Origin: Solen grandis
Lineage: Eukaryota; Mollusca; Bivalvia; Adapedonta; Solenidae
Reading direction: 5' to 3'
NCBI GenBank assembly: GCA_021229015.1
Contig: CM037791.1
Location: forward strand, 1,532,103 to 1,596,102
Length of the DNA: 64,000 nt
The notes below the pieces were generated by a model. The model saw nothing but the letters and a program-made list of their open reading frames with translations, searched no databases and was not told the origin of the DNA. The position numbers were made by a program, and so were the translations under genes. This document shows positions 36,062-47,616 of this stretch, piece by piece. Each line of letters opens with the position of its first letter. Position 1 is the stretch's first letter.

Positions 36062-36941
36062 ACACAAAATGAATTCTAGGCAGGAAAAACCTCCCAAATG
36101 CAACAGTCCAATTTTCTGTTGATAAAAAGTCATTTTATTATAAGGATATCCATCATAGATAGGCTTGATAATGTTGAAAACTGGTGGAAGCAACATACAA
36201 GGTACAAGCTTTACATTAGATAGTGGAGATAGCATCTCATTGGGCTCAAAATGTGTGGTGCAAGAACATACTGAAACTGTCAATGAGGTCTCGTACACAC
36301 ATGAGACAGAACAGGGAACAAAGGATGTAAAGGAGATCAACTTTTATCAACTTTCCCTTACTATGAGTGTCCATGCTAGCAATGAAAAACTAGTGAAAAT
36401 GTTACAAGATGAATTAAGGGAAGAGAGGCCTCAAATGGTGGCATAAACAGACAAGCAGTAACTCATTCACTGTATGGCCCTCATTTTAGTTAATTTCAAA
36501 TGCAATGACACCAAATAACAAAAAATTGACTCAAGCTTGACTAGTGATTGACATGAACCAATTTGAAAGAATTTTCTTCCCATCTTCAAATTAAGAAGCA
36601 AGAGGGAAACATTCCACAGTCGATCAGTTTGTAAAACGTCAGACTACTTTAGGGAGCAGGAGACAATCTTGGAGTCCCAAGATCACTGGAAAGCATACTG
36701 TAGTGGCCATGAGATGAAACTGATCATAGTAAACTTAAGTGATAACAGATCTAATTTATAATACCAGAGTAGGCTGAAATATACCTACATAGAACATCAT
36801 TAAGGTCCTGAATCCAACATAAATCTGACAACAATTAAGGTAGACCTGGAGTCAATTGGAGTATGTTTTACTAAATTGTTTATGCTTTTCTATATTAAAT
36901 GCACTGGACCATACTGGAATTTGCTTACTCTATGAAAGGTA
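36062..36941. other. Intergenic DNA with one unassigned open frame
   Basis: A 93-codon frame on the plus strand (36165-36446; ...SLTMSVHASNEKLVKMLQDE) is more coding-like than most short frames here. It has no recognised domain or convincing splice context. It could be a relic of a host or element gene. Confidence 0.3.
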
Positions 36942-37484
36942 CCGGCTCGACTATAAGACGGGTTTTTAGCGTCTGATTAGGGTTTTAAAGTTGGGGGGTC
37001 GTCTTATAAGCGGGGTCGACAAGTCGGATTTAGTTTCTCTCCACTAAGTTCATGTATGCATGAAGCTTCGTAACGGTATACAGTTATGGAGACGTATATC
37101 TTTCCCATTATCTATCGATATATAAATATCTGATATTAATTGCATGATATTATTTACCTTATAACAGTACGACAGTTCATAAATATTTGTTTTTCCCCAA
37201 TTTTATGAATCATTTTATATTTTCAGCAAACGGTTATGAGAAACAGATGGTGCTCATTAGAGCTGATTGTTCGTGAAATCAACTCACGACACTGCAACAT
37301 TAATAAAACAATACAATATTCAATACTTGTTTTGTTTTGTTTAGTTTTTGCTATCTTTTGAAATTTGTTTATTTTTTTTATTTTTTTGCTCTCTTCAAAT
37401 AATTTATAGAATTAATATATTTTTGGATTTTATTTCATTAGCAGATTATAAGGGAATCCCTTTCGGTACTCACCCTGCTCGTCT

Positions 37485-37844
37485 GATTGGCTTAGCTATC
37501 AGCCGAGAGAAATTTGCATAAATCTTAAAATGCAGATAATGTGTTTCAAAAAGTATGCAGACATTTGTCTATTATCAAACTCTCATTTTATTGTCGGGTT
37601 GCCCAGGGGTCTTCGTGTCATGTAACTTACAACACACCTGCGGACACTGGCTATCTTCTGATTGGCTGAGCTGCCCACTGAAATTTGAATATCCCTTGTT
37701 TTAGGGGTTGTATATTTCTGAGGGGGAAGATCCCAGGTACCCGGAAGTGTTAGCTAGGGTGTGACAGAGTACTTCTTCAAATCCCCTGTCAAAATACTTT
37801 CACGCGATTGGCTGACGATTTATAGCTTTATCATTGATTGGCTG
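37485..37844 (-). promoter_or_regulatory. Cluster of four CCAAT boxes upstream of transposase A
   Basis: ATTGGCT occurs at 37486, 37661, 37807 and 37837, each as GATTGGCT, three of them as GATTGGCTGA. The reverse complement is CCAAT. All lie within 480 bases of the transposase ATG at 37963. This arrangement would suit an NF-Y-type promoter, but that function is inferred. Confidence 0.4.
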
Positions 37845-37962
37845 ATAGTAGTAGCTACATGTTAAGTATAGTAATTCAGATACAATAAAAGATTAAGTTT
37901 GATACCATCCATCATCATTCTTCACAATTGTCAAACACGTTAAACAGAATCACAAAATCATC

Positions 37963-39288
37963 ATGTCTCAGAAGAGAAAGCTGAACTCCTACGATGTTAC
38001 CTTCAAATTGAAAGTCATCGAGTATGCGAAGCTCAACTCCAACTGCGCAGCAGAACGGGAATTCGGCGTCACGGAGAAGATGGTCAGAGACTGGAGATCA
38101 AAAGAAGAGAAACTTAGAAATGTAACAACGAAGACGGTGAAGAAGCTGAAAACAGTCCTGTCCCCGTATGATGATGTAGAAGTGAGGCTAAAGGATTGGA
38201 TCCTGAACTCCGCTCCAGCGGATATATCATCACACGAGCAACTATCAGTCTACGTGCCCTGCAAATTAGTAAAGACCTTGGCCATACCAATTTCAAGGTG
38301 TCGAACGGCTGGTGTTCCTGTTTCATGAATCGTCATGACCTGTGTCTGAGACAACGCACCCACATCGCCCAGAAACTGCCAGCAGACGTAGATGCGAAAG
38401 TCGTCAACTTTCACAAGTTCGTGCTGGACTTGAGAAAGTGCCAGGAGTTTGAGCTAGGGTCAATTGGCAACATGGATGAGACTCCTATGTTCTTCGACAT
38501 GCCAGGCGATCAAACAATCGATCTAAAGAGAGCCAAGACAGTATCTGTAAAAACAACAGGAAGTGAATAGCAGCATTTCACCGTCATACAGTCCTGTCTC
38601 GCCGATGGAACCAAACTGAAGCCCGCGTTGTGTTCAAGAGAAAGACCATGCCGAAGGAGAAGTTGCCGAAGGACATCTTGGTATTTGTTCAGGAGAAGGG
38701 CTTGGTCGACGAGAAGGTCCTGATGGAATGGTTAAACCAGGTGTGGTTTAAGCGACCAGGTACTTTGCTTAATAAGAAGTCACTGATGGTTTGGGACATG
38801 TTCCGCGCACATCTGCTAGACAGCGTGAAGCAGGAGATGAGACGGAGAAAAACCTACCAAGCTGTCATCCCTGGAGGCTGCACATCAGTTCTACAGCCAC
38901 TAGACGTCTCTCTCAACAAACCCTTCAAGGTGAACATGAGGGCCAAATGGAACGAGTGGATGGTCAACGGCGAAAACAACTGACCAAGGCAGGCAATCTA
39001 AAAAGACCAGACCTCGCAACCGTGTGTCAGTGGGTGGTAGACGCATGGAGGGAAATTCCAGCAGAGATGGTGGCCCGATCGTTCTTGAAGTGCGGCATCT
39101 CGAATTCTATCGATGGCACTGAAGACGACGAATTGTTCGGAGATTTTGTTGGCGGGAGACAGGAGCCGGATTGCGAGATCGATGGCACTGAAGACACTGG
39201 ATTGTACGATGACCGGCTGACGGAGTCGCAGTTTGAAGAACTCTTTGGTGCCAGTGATGATGAGGACGTTGATTTCGAAGGGTTTTAG
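37963..39288 (+). pseudogene. pogo/Tigger transposase A with four lesions
   Basis: An N-terminal Psq/CENP-B-type helix-turn-helix (FKLKVIEYAKLNSNCAAERE ... VRDWR) is followed by the second DNA-binding domain (FKVSNGWCSCFMNRH). The DDD catalytic core has NMDETP (Asp 1), MVWDMFRAHL (Asp 2) and LQPLDVSLNKPFK (Asp 3). An acidic tail (ISNSIDGTEDD ... DEDVDFEGF) ends at 39288. The frame shifts near 38200, meets TAG at 38568, and shifts again near 38628 and 38978. The joined length of about 440 residues fits a full pogo-type protein. All three catalytic aspartates remain. The acidic tail is shared with relic C on the opposite strand at 45714-47098. Confidence 0.85.
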
Positions 39289-39525
39289 TCAGTCTTAACA
39301 AAAAAAAAAAAAAAGGGGGGCCAGCTTAATGTATACGTTTAATGTACTTTTTGTATGCATAAATCTTATGTTATGGATTTTGTGTTAAAAAAAAATTAAA
39401 AATAAAAAAATTAAAAAAAAAGAGAAGGGAAAAATACAAAGAAGGCTAAAACTTGAATTTTGTCTTCCTTTTTATTTATTATTTATAAAATACTCACTAT
39501 CATACAAACATTCACAAACACAAGT

Positions 39526-39526
39526 G

Positions 39527-39578
<52 letters not shown>

Positions 39579-39579
39579 A
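39526..39579. repeat. (GA)n microsatellite
   Basis: Nearly pure GA run with one AAAG interruption, in the 3' part of transposon A. Confidence 0.95.
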
Positions 39580-40907
39580 ATGAGATAATATTGAGCATGT
39601 TTACACACAAACAAAAAACATTTTTTATATATTCTTATATAAGAAAATGTTCATACACGTATAAATAAGGGTATTAAATAAGCGTTAAAATTTCACACAA
39701 ACGGTTCTCACAGGCACCGTCATAACTCGTACATAACAGCGACACTCCAAAATCTGAAAACGAAAATGACATTTGTATTCAAGACTTAACATGACATTTT
39801 AATATAAAGGTAAAATATTACCGATAGATTTAAATTAACTTTGTTTTTATTTTATTAGGCAGTATCCTTACTTTACCCCGATTTTCACGGTGTAGTCTTT
39901 AAATGTCGGAGGGTCAGTACTGTTTGTCAGACATCTTTCAGAGCGAATTTTCACCCCGTCTTATAAAAGAGTCAAAGCAAAATTCTACAGATTAGGGGAA
40001 GGAAAAGGGGTAGTCTTATAGTCGAGTAAATACTGTATGTTACTTAGACCAGAACATTAAATCCTTCCTTGAACACTGTACAGATTCCACATACAATGCT
40101 CGCTCCATTAATGGTTATTCTCTACAACGGTTCCCTCCCTATAACGGTGGTTTTTATTCCTCCGAAGGAATTAACGTTCAAATTTGCCTCCATACAATGG
40201 TTATTCCCTACAACGGTTTACGGTCATTGTATTTACGTCCCGAACGGTCTGATATACCTCCCACCAACGGTATCGATTACCTATTAGCCAAAATTATGGT
40301 AAGTGTAAATTTTACGATGCACGCGCATACCAGCTGGTACCCCTTATCTGCTGATTTACCTCACATTGTAAAGAATTGCTGGGAGAAAGACTGATGCGCC
40401 CATTTCCGTTAGTTCTTTTGTTGATTTTCACACCATTTAGATGGCAATTTATGTTCATTAGAGGGTCACTTTTGATAAAAGAATGTCAGTTATGAGGTGC
40501 GAGGAAGATATAACAAACTGGTAAGTGTTGAAGCAGGCTATCTGTTTGATGTAGAAAGGATTGAAAGACTGATAAATTCATGCGTATAATCAAACGTTAT
40601 TAAGAATGCCGCATGTTATTTTTCATGCAGTGTTTTAATTGGGAAGCAGTAATTACACTATTATTGTTGCTTGTTTGATATACCGATGAGCAAATGAAAT
40701 TACGAAACAAACGGTCCTTCAATCATTCTTTTAAATGGGAATTTTTCACACTTATTGGCCATGGTTGACATGATTACAGGTATATTTGTTATAAGTAATC
40801 AATTTTTAAATTAAGAATCCCATTTTCTGATTGACATACGAACTGAAATAATCTCTATATATCTTTTTTCTCATGATTTTTTCTTCTTCATTCTTTGGCA
40901 ATGAGTT

Positions 40908-43542
40908 TCAAAAAAGGAACAAACTTTTTTGACATTAGAGCAGCGTGTGACTGCTATAAAATTACTAGAGCAGGGAAAGACCGTCATATCTGTTGCAGAA
41001 CAGTTAGGTTGTGGCAGAACACAAATTCAGGTAAATTAGGAAAATGGTGAAATAAATTTGTGTTGATTACCTAAATAGATAAATATAAGCAGAAATTATG
41101 CACACTGGCATGTAAAATCATAAGTTGAAATTACATAATCTTAAAACATAACAAGAGCTGTCCATAAAACAGCGCGCTCGACTTTTCTCAGTTGCTAAGA
41201 CACAGTTTTATGGATTTTAATAGTATGGTACATATCAATGATGATAATTATGTTCTAGTTATAGTAGAAATTATTCTATCACCTCCAATAAACAAATATG
41301 AAATTTTCAATTGGTGAAATTAGCATGCAGAATCAATTTGAGAATGTGGTGTGCTGATCCGCCAACTCCAGTGCTAAAATCTAAGTATGAAAGGGGCATA
41401 ATTCAAGAAGTAGTACAGCCAGGGTTATAGGCCTTGCTAGTAAGGCAGAGGTAGTGATGGTGAATAAGTACTTGAAGTTTCAGTCAAATACATGTGATAG
41501 TACAACTATGTAAAAAAATTACCATGATTTTGGCTGTTTTCTAAGTATGAAAGTGGCATAACTTAAGAAGTAGTACAGCAAGACTTATGGGCCTTGTTAG
41601 TAAGGTAGAGGAGGTAGAGGTAATGATGGTGAATATGTACTTGAAGTTTCAGTTGAATACCTTAGAATGTATTGAAGATATACAACTTTGTAAAAACTTT
41701 AACCTGTTTTGTAAGTATGAAAGGGGCATAACTCCAAAAATAGGGTAGCCAGGGTTGTGGGCCTTAGAAGTAAGGTAGAAGTGATGATGGTGAATAAGTA
41801 TTTTAAGTTTGGGTGCAATACCTTTGAAAGTATTTAAGTTATTGATGTTTGAAAAAAACTTTAACCTTGTGTTGCAATGCCGACGCCGACACCAACGCCG
41901 ACGCCAACGCCAACGCCCGAGTGACAGTATAAGCTCTCATTTTCTTTGAAAAGTCGAGCTAAAAATCTAATAAAAAGAAATTTAATTGTTGAGTAGAATT
42001 TCACATGTAAACATTGTTTCATAATTTCCTTAATTTAATTATAAAATAATGTAATTTCAGGAATGCCGAAAGAGGAAGGCTGAACTTCTGGCAGACTATG
42101 AGGCTAATGTGTCAGGAGACAGAAAGCAGCAGCGGTCAGGGATGTCACCTAATGAAGACTTGGAACAGCTTCTTCTCGACTGGATCTCCGATGCTAATCA
42201 ACGCCTTGTGGGTCTGACAGGTGCCTTGATCCAGGAGTGGGCCGGGAAGTTTGCTGAGCAGCTGAACATGGAGGAGTTCAAGGCTTCAAATGGGTGGCTG
42301 CAGAAGTTTTTGAAGAGGCACAACCTTGTGTGTAAGACCATGACAGGTGAAAGGGGAGATGTCAACCAGGAGACAGTGTCAGATTGGAAGGCCAGGCTAC
42401 CAACTATTTGTGAAGGGTATCAACCACGCGACATCTTCAACATGGACGAGACAGGTTTATTCTTCAAGACAGCAAGGAAGACAACCTACTGCCCCTCTGA
42501 CATGGACTGCGCTGGAGGAAAGAAGGCTAAGAACCGAGTCACTGTGGCTCTGTGTGCCTCGATGACAGGAGAGAAGCTAAAACCACTTGTCATTAGTCGG
42601 TCGGGGAAACCAAGGTGTTTTAGACGTGTGAAAGTGGAGTCTACCAGTAACCTACCGCCACAACAAAAAAGCGTGGATGAACCGCCTGCTGTGGAGGCTT
42701 ATGAATAGGGGGAAGGGGGAGGGGGGACAGAATGACATGAGAAATATTTTGGGATTGCTGAGGAATGGCTGACATCTGTAGACATGAAGATGCGTCGGCA
42801 GAATAGAAGGATACTTCTCTTCCTCGACAATGCAAGTTCACACAGGGATCTGAGCCTTCCAAATGTGAAAGTTGTCCGCTTGCCCGCCAACTCTACCTCA
42901 GTACTTCAGCCTATGGACCAGGGGATCCTGCAGGCCTTCAAGCTCCGGTTCTTCAAGCACCAGTCACAAAACATCCTCTCAAGAATGGAGAAAAGCACGC
43001 TCTCAGGGAGTGAACTTTTGAAGGAAGTCACGGTTTTGGACACCATTTACTGGCTGAAGAAGCATGGACTGACACTGACCCCACCTGTATTGAGAAGTGC
43101 TTCGATAGATGTGGATTTGACAAAGTGAGAGCAGTTCCAACATCACCGGATAGTGATTATGAAGATGACGATGACATCCCTCTTGCCGAACTTGCCAGAG
43201 CAGAAACAGTTTACGGGAGGAATATAATTGAAGTTGTGAACCAGGAGATTCCCACTTGTGATACTGCCGCTGTTGACTGGGATCGCCCTGTGCCGGAGCT
43301 ACTGAGGAAAGACGAAGAGAGTGATTCTGATACTGAGTCTGACTGTGAGACTGACACGCATCTTCAAGGCCCCCAGCTCTGTCAGTGCTGCAAAGGAACT
43401 TCTGAATCAACTGAAAGTGTTCGCCAAGGATAGAGGGTGCATGAAACTGTTCACAAGTGCCATGGACATGGATGTGTACCTGACAGAGTTGGAGATTCAG
43501 AGTAAAACCACACAAAAGAAGATCAGTGATTTTTTTAAGTAA
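40908..43542 (+). pseudogene. Tigger-type transposase B, two exons, several lesions, C-terminal PIP box
   Basis: Exon 1 (to 41032) encodes the CENP-B-like helix-turn-helix TLEQRVTAIKLLEQGKTVIS ... GCGRTQIQ and ends CAG|GTAAAT. Exon 2 begins at 42061 after TAATTTCAG and stays in phase (ECRKRKAELLADYEAN). It continues with FKASNGWLQKFLKRHN (second DNA-binding helix), NMDETGLFFK (Asp 1), GGKKAKNRVTVALCAS, LLFLDNASSH (Asp 2) and LQPMDQGILQAFK (Asp 3). An acidic region precedes a final QKKISDFF, a canonical PCNA-interaction box. Lesions: the ATG at 40901 is one base out of frame; shift near 42650; a G-rich ~50-bp insertion at 42705-42760; shifts near 43083 and 43350. Resembles TIGD-type proteins. 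The start is unresolved. Confidence 0.82.
41151..41962 (+). mobile_element. Tandem-core element in the intron of transposase B
   Basis: It opens ACAAGAGCTGTCCATAAAAC (stem GCTGT/ACAGC) and GCGCTCGACTTTTCTC. It ends GAAAAGTCGAGCTAA. GCTCGACTTTTC and GAAAAGTCGAGC are perfect 12-bp inverted subterminal motifs. The core has about three ~170-bp units (AGTATGAAAGGGGCATAACT; TGAAGTTTCAGTCAAATAC). A GCCGACGCCGACACCAACGC microsatellite (41879-41918) sits before the CTAA end. Confidence 0.72.
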
Positions 43543-43680
43543 GGATTTAAAAATTGGATATGTTCTCGTATTGAATGATAATGACTGAACTTTTGCATGA
43601 AACAAATTAATTTAAACAGTTTAAACTCTTCACATGTGGTATGGACATGAATGTGTTTCTATTTGAGATCATAAAATATA

Positions 43681-45104
43681 ACAAGAGGCCCAAGGGCAAT
43701 AAACGCTCACCAGTGTAAATCAGCATATTCAAGATGATTTTTTCTATAAGGAAATCAAATGACAAACCAGAGTTTTCAATTATTTTTTCTATTTGTTGCC
43801 ATGGCAACCAGAGTTCTTCATGGATCAACTTTATTTGAGCAATTTTTGTAGAGGCCCACCCAAGGATCATACATGCCAAGTTTTATCAAATTCTGTCCAG
43901 CGGTTTCAGAGGAGATGATTTTCAAAGTTTTCAATTAGTTTTTCTATTTGTTGCCATGGCAACCAGAGTTCTTCATGGATCAACTTTATTTGAGCAATTT
44001 TTGTAGAGGCCCACCCAAGGATCATACATGCCAAGTTTTATCAAATTCTGTCCAGCGGTTTCAGAGGAGATGATTTTCAAAGTTTTCAATTAGTTTTTCT
44101 ATTTGTTGCCATGGCAACCAGAGTTCTTCATGGATCAACTTTATTTGAGCAATTTTTGTAGAGACCCACCCAAGGATCATACATGCCAAGTTTTATCAAA
44201 TTCTGTCCAGCGGTTTCAGAGGAGATGATTTTCAAAGTTTTCAATTATTTTTCTATTTGTTGCCTGGCAACCAGAGTTCTTCATGGATCAACTTTATTTG
44301 AGCAATTTTTGTAGAGGCCCACCCAAGGATCATACATGCCAAGTTTTATCAAATTCTGTCCAGCGGTTTCAGAGGAGATGATTTTCAAAGTTTTCAATTA
44401 GTTTTTCTATTTGTTGCCATGGCAACCAGAGTTCTTCATGGATCAACTTTATTTGAGCAATTTTTGTAGAGCCCACCCAAGGATCATACATGCCAAGTTT
44501 TATCAAATTCTGTCCAGCGGTTTCAGAGGAGATGATTTTCAAAGTTTTCAATTAGTTTTTCTATTTGTTGCCATGGCAACCAGAGTTCTTCATGGATCAA
44601 CTTTATTTGAGCAATTTTTGTAGAGACCCACCCAAGGATCATACATGCCAAGTTTTATCAAATTCTGTCCAGCGGTTTCAGAGGAGATGATTTTCAAAGT
44701 TTTCAATTATTTTTTCTATTTGTTGCCATGGCAACCAGAGTTCTTCATGGATCAACTTTATTTGAGCAATTTTTGTAGAGACCGACCCAAGGATCATACA
44801 TGCCAAGTTTGATCAAATTCTGTCCAGCGGTTTCAGAGGAGATGATTTTCAAAGTTTTCAATTATTTTTTCTATTTGTTGCCATGGCAACCAGAGTTCTT
44901 CATGGATCAACTTTATTTGAGCAATTTTTGTAGAGGCCGACCCAAGGATCATACATGCCAAGTTTGATCAAATTCTGTCCAGCGGTTTCAGAGGAGATGT
45001 CTTTTAAAGCAAATTGTTGACGACGGACGACGGACGACGACGGACGACGGACGAAGGGTGATCCCAATAGCTCACCCTGAGCACTTCGTGCTCTGGTGAG
45101 CTAA
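43681..45104 (+). mobile_element. Tandem-core element, eight ~156-bp units
   Basis: It opens ACAAGAGGCCCAAGGGCAAT and CGCTCACCAG. Eight highly similar ~156-bp units follow (TTGCCATGGCAACCAGAGTT; TCAAATTCTGTCCAGCGGTT), about 43790-45000. Next come a GACGACGGACGACGG microsatellite (45015-45050), the hairpin CTCACCCTGAGCAC-TTC-GTGCTCTGGTGAG, and CTAA. Units differ from each other at few positions, indicating recent expansion or homogenisation. Apparent open frames across units are artefacts of the period. Confidence 0.82.
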
Positions 45105-45242
45105 AAATGAGATGTTGTACTCATATTGAGTTACACGTATAATGAACATAGTTTTGTTTAAAACAAATCAATTTAAACATTGTTATTAGATTTAGAAAAT
45201 AAATTGTTAAATATGAATTTGATCCTTTATTTATCCTCAGCA

Positions 45243-45290
45243 TCTATCTATCTATCTATCTATCTATGTCTGTTTGTCTGTCTATCTATA
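45243..45290. repeat. (ATCT)n microsatellite
   Basis: CTAT/ATCT units with a short GTCTGTTTGTCTGTCT interruption. Confidence 0.95.
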
Positions 45291-45713
45291 TTACCAAAAT
45301 GGAAATAATACACACATACATGCATACATACAGAATACATAGTGCATCTATCTGGGAATAAGGTCCACACATTTCCCTCCCTACAACAACTCCCTCCCTA
45401 CAATAACCATTTTACCATGTCGCCAGCAAATGTTGTTGTAGAGAGGGAGCACTGTATTTCAAATCCATAAATGTCACAAAATAACATAGGATTGGCCTTA
45501 CCGTATACATGGTCAGATTAGGCGCAGCTACGTATAAGGCGCACCTTAATTTCCATGGTTACTTACGTGAAGAAAAAGATAAATCGCATATCGCATCAAA
45601 TAAGGCACAGTTGTGTTTTGAAATTCATGCTGTCAGACATTTTGACAGCACAACTTAAAGCTAAAGAAACAGAAATTTTAAATGACTACTGAGACATCAT
45701 AAAATTAAGATTT

Positions 45714-47098
45714 TTATATTAAGGAGGGTTGGGGATTATTTTTTGACAATTGTGAGTATTTCTTACGGAAAACTAACGGCCTTGAAAAGGGCCACCTTTC
45801 GGCATTCCGATTACACTGACTGACTTGAAGATCTTCCTCCTTGAACCCGTCAAATTCCTCGTCTTCATCCTCGTCTTCCAGCTTTCTGAGGATTTCAGAT
45901 TCTGTCATGGAAGGAGGAATTTCTTCATGGTAGTATGTGGGTATGTCGTCTACGTCTTCTGGTGCCTGTGATGCCGCCATATCACTCCATACTATATCGT
46001 CTTCGGTGCCGTCAAGCTTGTTGGAAATGCAACATTTCTTGAACGGTCGTATTATGATGCTGGGGTCAATTTCTGCCCAAGCATCAACAATCCACTGACA
46101 AACATCAGACAGGTCCGCTTTGCGCATGCGCCCTTCTTTGGTGTAGGTATGGGAGTCACCTGCATACCAGTCTGTCTACTTTTGGCACAGCAAGACCTTC
46201 ATGGGTTTGTTTATGGCGACATCGGGTTGCTGCAGCATTGAGATCATGCCTCAAGGAATTATCGCCAGCGTCGTTGCCAGGTCTTCCTGTAGTATCTGTT
46301 TGACCTCTTCACTCTTGTTGCAACGGAACACATCTAGTACCAGGAGAGACTCCTTGGTGGAACCGCCTGGGCGACGACCCCATACTGTTTTTAACCAGTC
46401 GCGCATCAGTGTGTGGTCGAACCAGCCTTCTCCTGACACCAGACGGTCACGCCCTTGGGGAATGTTGCGTTTTTCGGAAGGGTCTTCCTCTTGAATACTA
46501 CATATGGTGGTAACTTCCCGCCATCCGCTGTACAAGCCAGCATAACCGTGGAACGGTTTTTCTCATTCCCCGTTGTGTTGATTGAAACTTGTTTGGCCCC
46601 TTTCACGTTAACAGTGGATGCCGACGGCAGGTCAAATGTCAGCGGAGTTTAATCAGCATTCCCTATCTGATCCAATCTAAAACCATGCTGTTTCCTCATC
46701 TTGATGATGAACTTCTGGAAGTTCATCAGCTTCTCATCCCAGTCTTCCGGCAGTCGCATAACCTGTAGGCCCAGTTTGCTGAACCCTTGAAATCAGCAAT
46801 TCCGAGGGTTTTGGCTTGGAAAATAGCCTGGATCACAATGTCGGTGGTTGTTACAGCAACTCCCGCTTGCCTTCTCTCTTCACCCAGGTCAGAACGTGTT
46901 CCTCTATCAGTGGGTATCTGACTTTCCAACGTCGATTTGCCTCTATTGTCCTGGGGATCTTCATGAGTCTGTTTTTCTGCTTACTGACGTCTCTCAAATG
47001 CTGAATTCTCTCCCAGCCGCTCTGTTGCCATGGGCCTCAGCATAGGCTACCATGGTCAGCATTTCTCTAGCAGTATATGCAGCTCTGACTTTGCCCAT
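45714..47098 (-). pseudogene. pogo/Tigger transposase C, heavily broken
   Basis: Reading leftward from the ATG at 47098: MGKVRAAYTAREMLTMVAYA ... NRAAGREFSI (N-terminal helix-turn-helix), then stops and shifts. GIADFKGSANWAYRL follows (second DNA-binding domain, near 46800), then GNAD*TPLTFDLPSA with a stop at the Glu of the first catalytic motif, GAKQVSINTTGNEKNRSTVM, LLVLDVFRCNKSEEV (second Asp) and QQPDVAINKPMKV (third Asp). Last comes the acidic tail CISNKLDGTEDD ... DEDEEFDGF. The tail matches relic A, so both come from one lineage. A possible left TIR (ACCGTATACATGGTCAGATT; CGTATAAGGCGCACC) lies at 45500-45547. The right end is not found. Confidence 0.8.
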
Positions 47099-47229
47099 TT
47101 TCATGAGTAAGACAATTGTAAGGTATGACAATAGTGAAGGTTTCGACAATTGTGATGGTAGGACAAAGCGAAGGCTGTGTGACAATTGCAAGGTTCTAAT
47201 ACGAGATGACTTATTCAAGAAATTTATGC

Positions 47230-47616
47230 CCTATTTATTGAAATCTGAATTGTTGACACATTCTCATTAGATAGCATTACTCAACCGGGTCCCCGCATTA
47301 CAAACAGCACTAACAGACTGGGGGGTACACAGGGACTTGAAAATGTCACCTGTCAAAATTCTCCCAACTAACAGATATTATGCAATAATCGCCACCTGTC
47401 AACTCTCTCCCGTCTACCGATAGTCTAGCAGAATAACTATTTCAAAATATCAAAATATACCACTATATTTATTTGTATTATTGATAGACTTTTCTGATAA
47501 CAAAACACATTGAATACAATTTTTAAATACTCCAACTCACCCTTTATTAATACTATTAAGTCAATACCTTGTATAATATTCTAGAAATGTTCTGGACAAG
47601 AAAAACAGAATTAACC
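47230..47616. other. Intergenic DNA
   Basis: CACCTGTCAAAATTCTCCCA (about 47348) is echoed by CACCTGTCAACTCTCTCCCG (47392). No gene or complete element seen; it may be 5' flank of relic C. Confidence 0.4.

Larger units (their letters stand above)
36942..40035 (+). mobile_element. pogo/Tigger-type transposon A
   Basis: The right end reads CTTATAGTCGAGTAAATACTG and is followed by TA. The left end, preceded by TA, reads CCGGCTCGACTATAAGACGG, the same terminus with a few bases lost. CAGTATTTACTCGACTATAA is the style of terminus seen in many animal pogo/Tigger elements. Inner TIR parts also match (CGTCTTATAAGCGGGG near 37001; CCCCGTCTTATAAAAG near 39955). The transposase gene inside is broken. The 3' part holds a (GA)n run. 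Confidence 0.8.
40094..45454 (+). mobile_element. pogo/Tigger-type transposon B with two nested elements
   Basis: TA-flanked ends CAATGCTCGCTCC (40094) and GGGAGCACTG (to 45454) match in inverted order (CARTGCTC). Both ends carry further AATGGTTATTCYCTACAACG phrases: left near 40112 and 40197, right in reverse complement near 45397. The CAGTGCTCCCTCTCTACAAC style is that of Tigger/pogo TIRs. Inside are a two-exon broken transposase gene, a tandem-core element in its intron (41151-41962) and another 3' of it (43681-45104). Without them the element would be about 3.1 kb. Confidence 0.62.

Noticed and set aside
36165..36446. 93-codon plus-strand open frame
   Set aside because: Somewhat coding-like composition but no recognised motif or clear splice sites; noted only in the interval description.
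43681..45104. CRISPR-like regular repeat-spacer pattern
   Set aside because: Units are contiguous 156-bp repeats without unique spacers, in a eukaryotic transposon.
45097..45104. CTAA ends as proof of a canonical Helitron orientation
   Set aside because: Hairpin plus CTAA fits a Helitron 3' end on the plus strand, but the microsatellite and subterminal layout fit a HINE on the minus strand; orientation left open.
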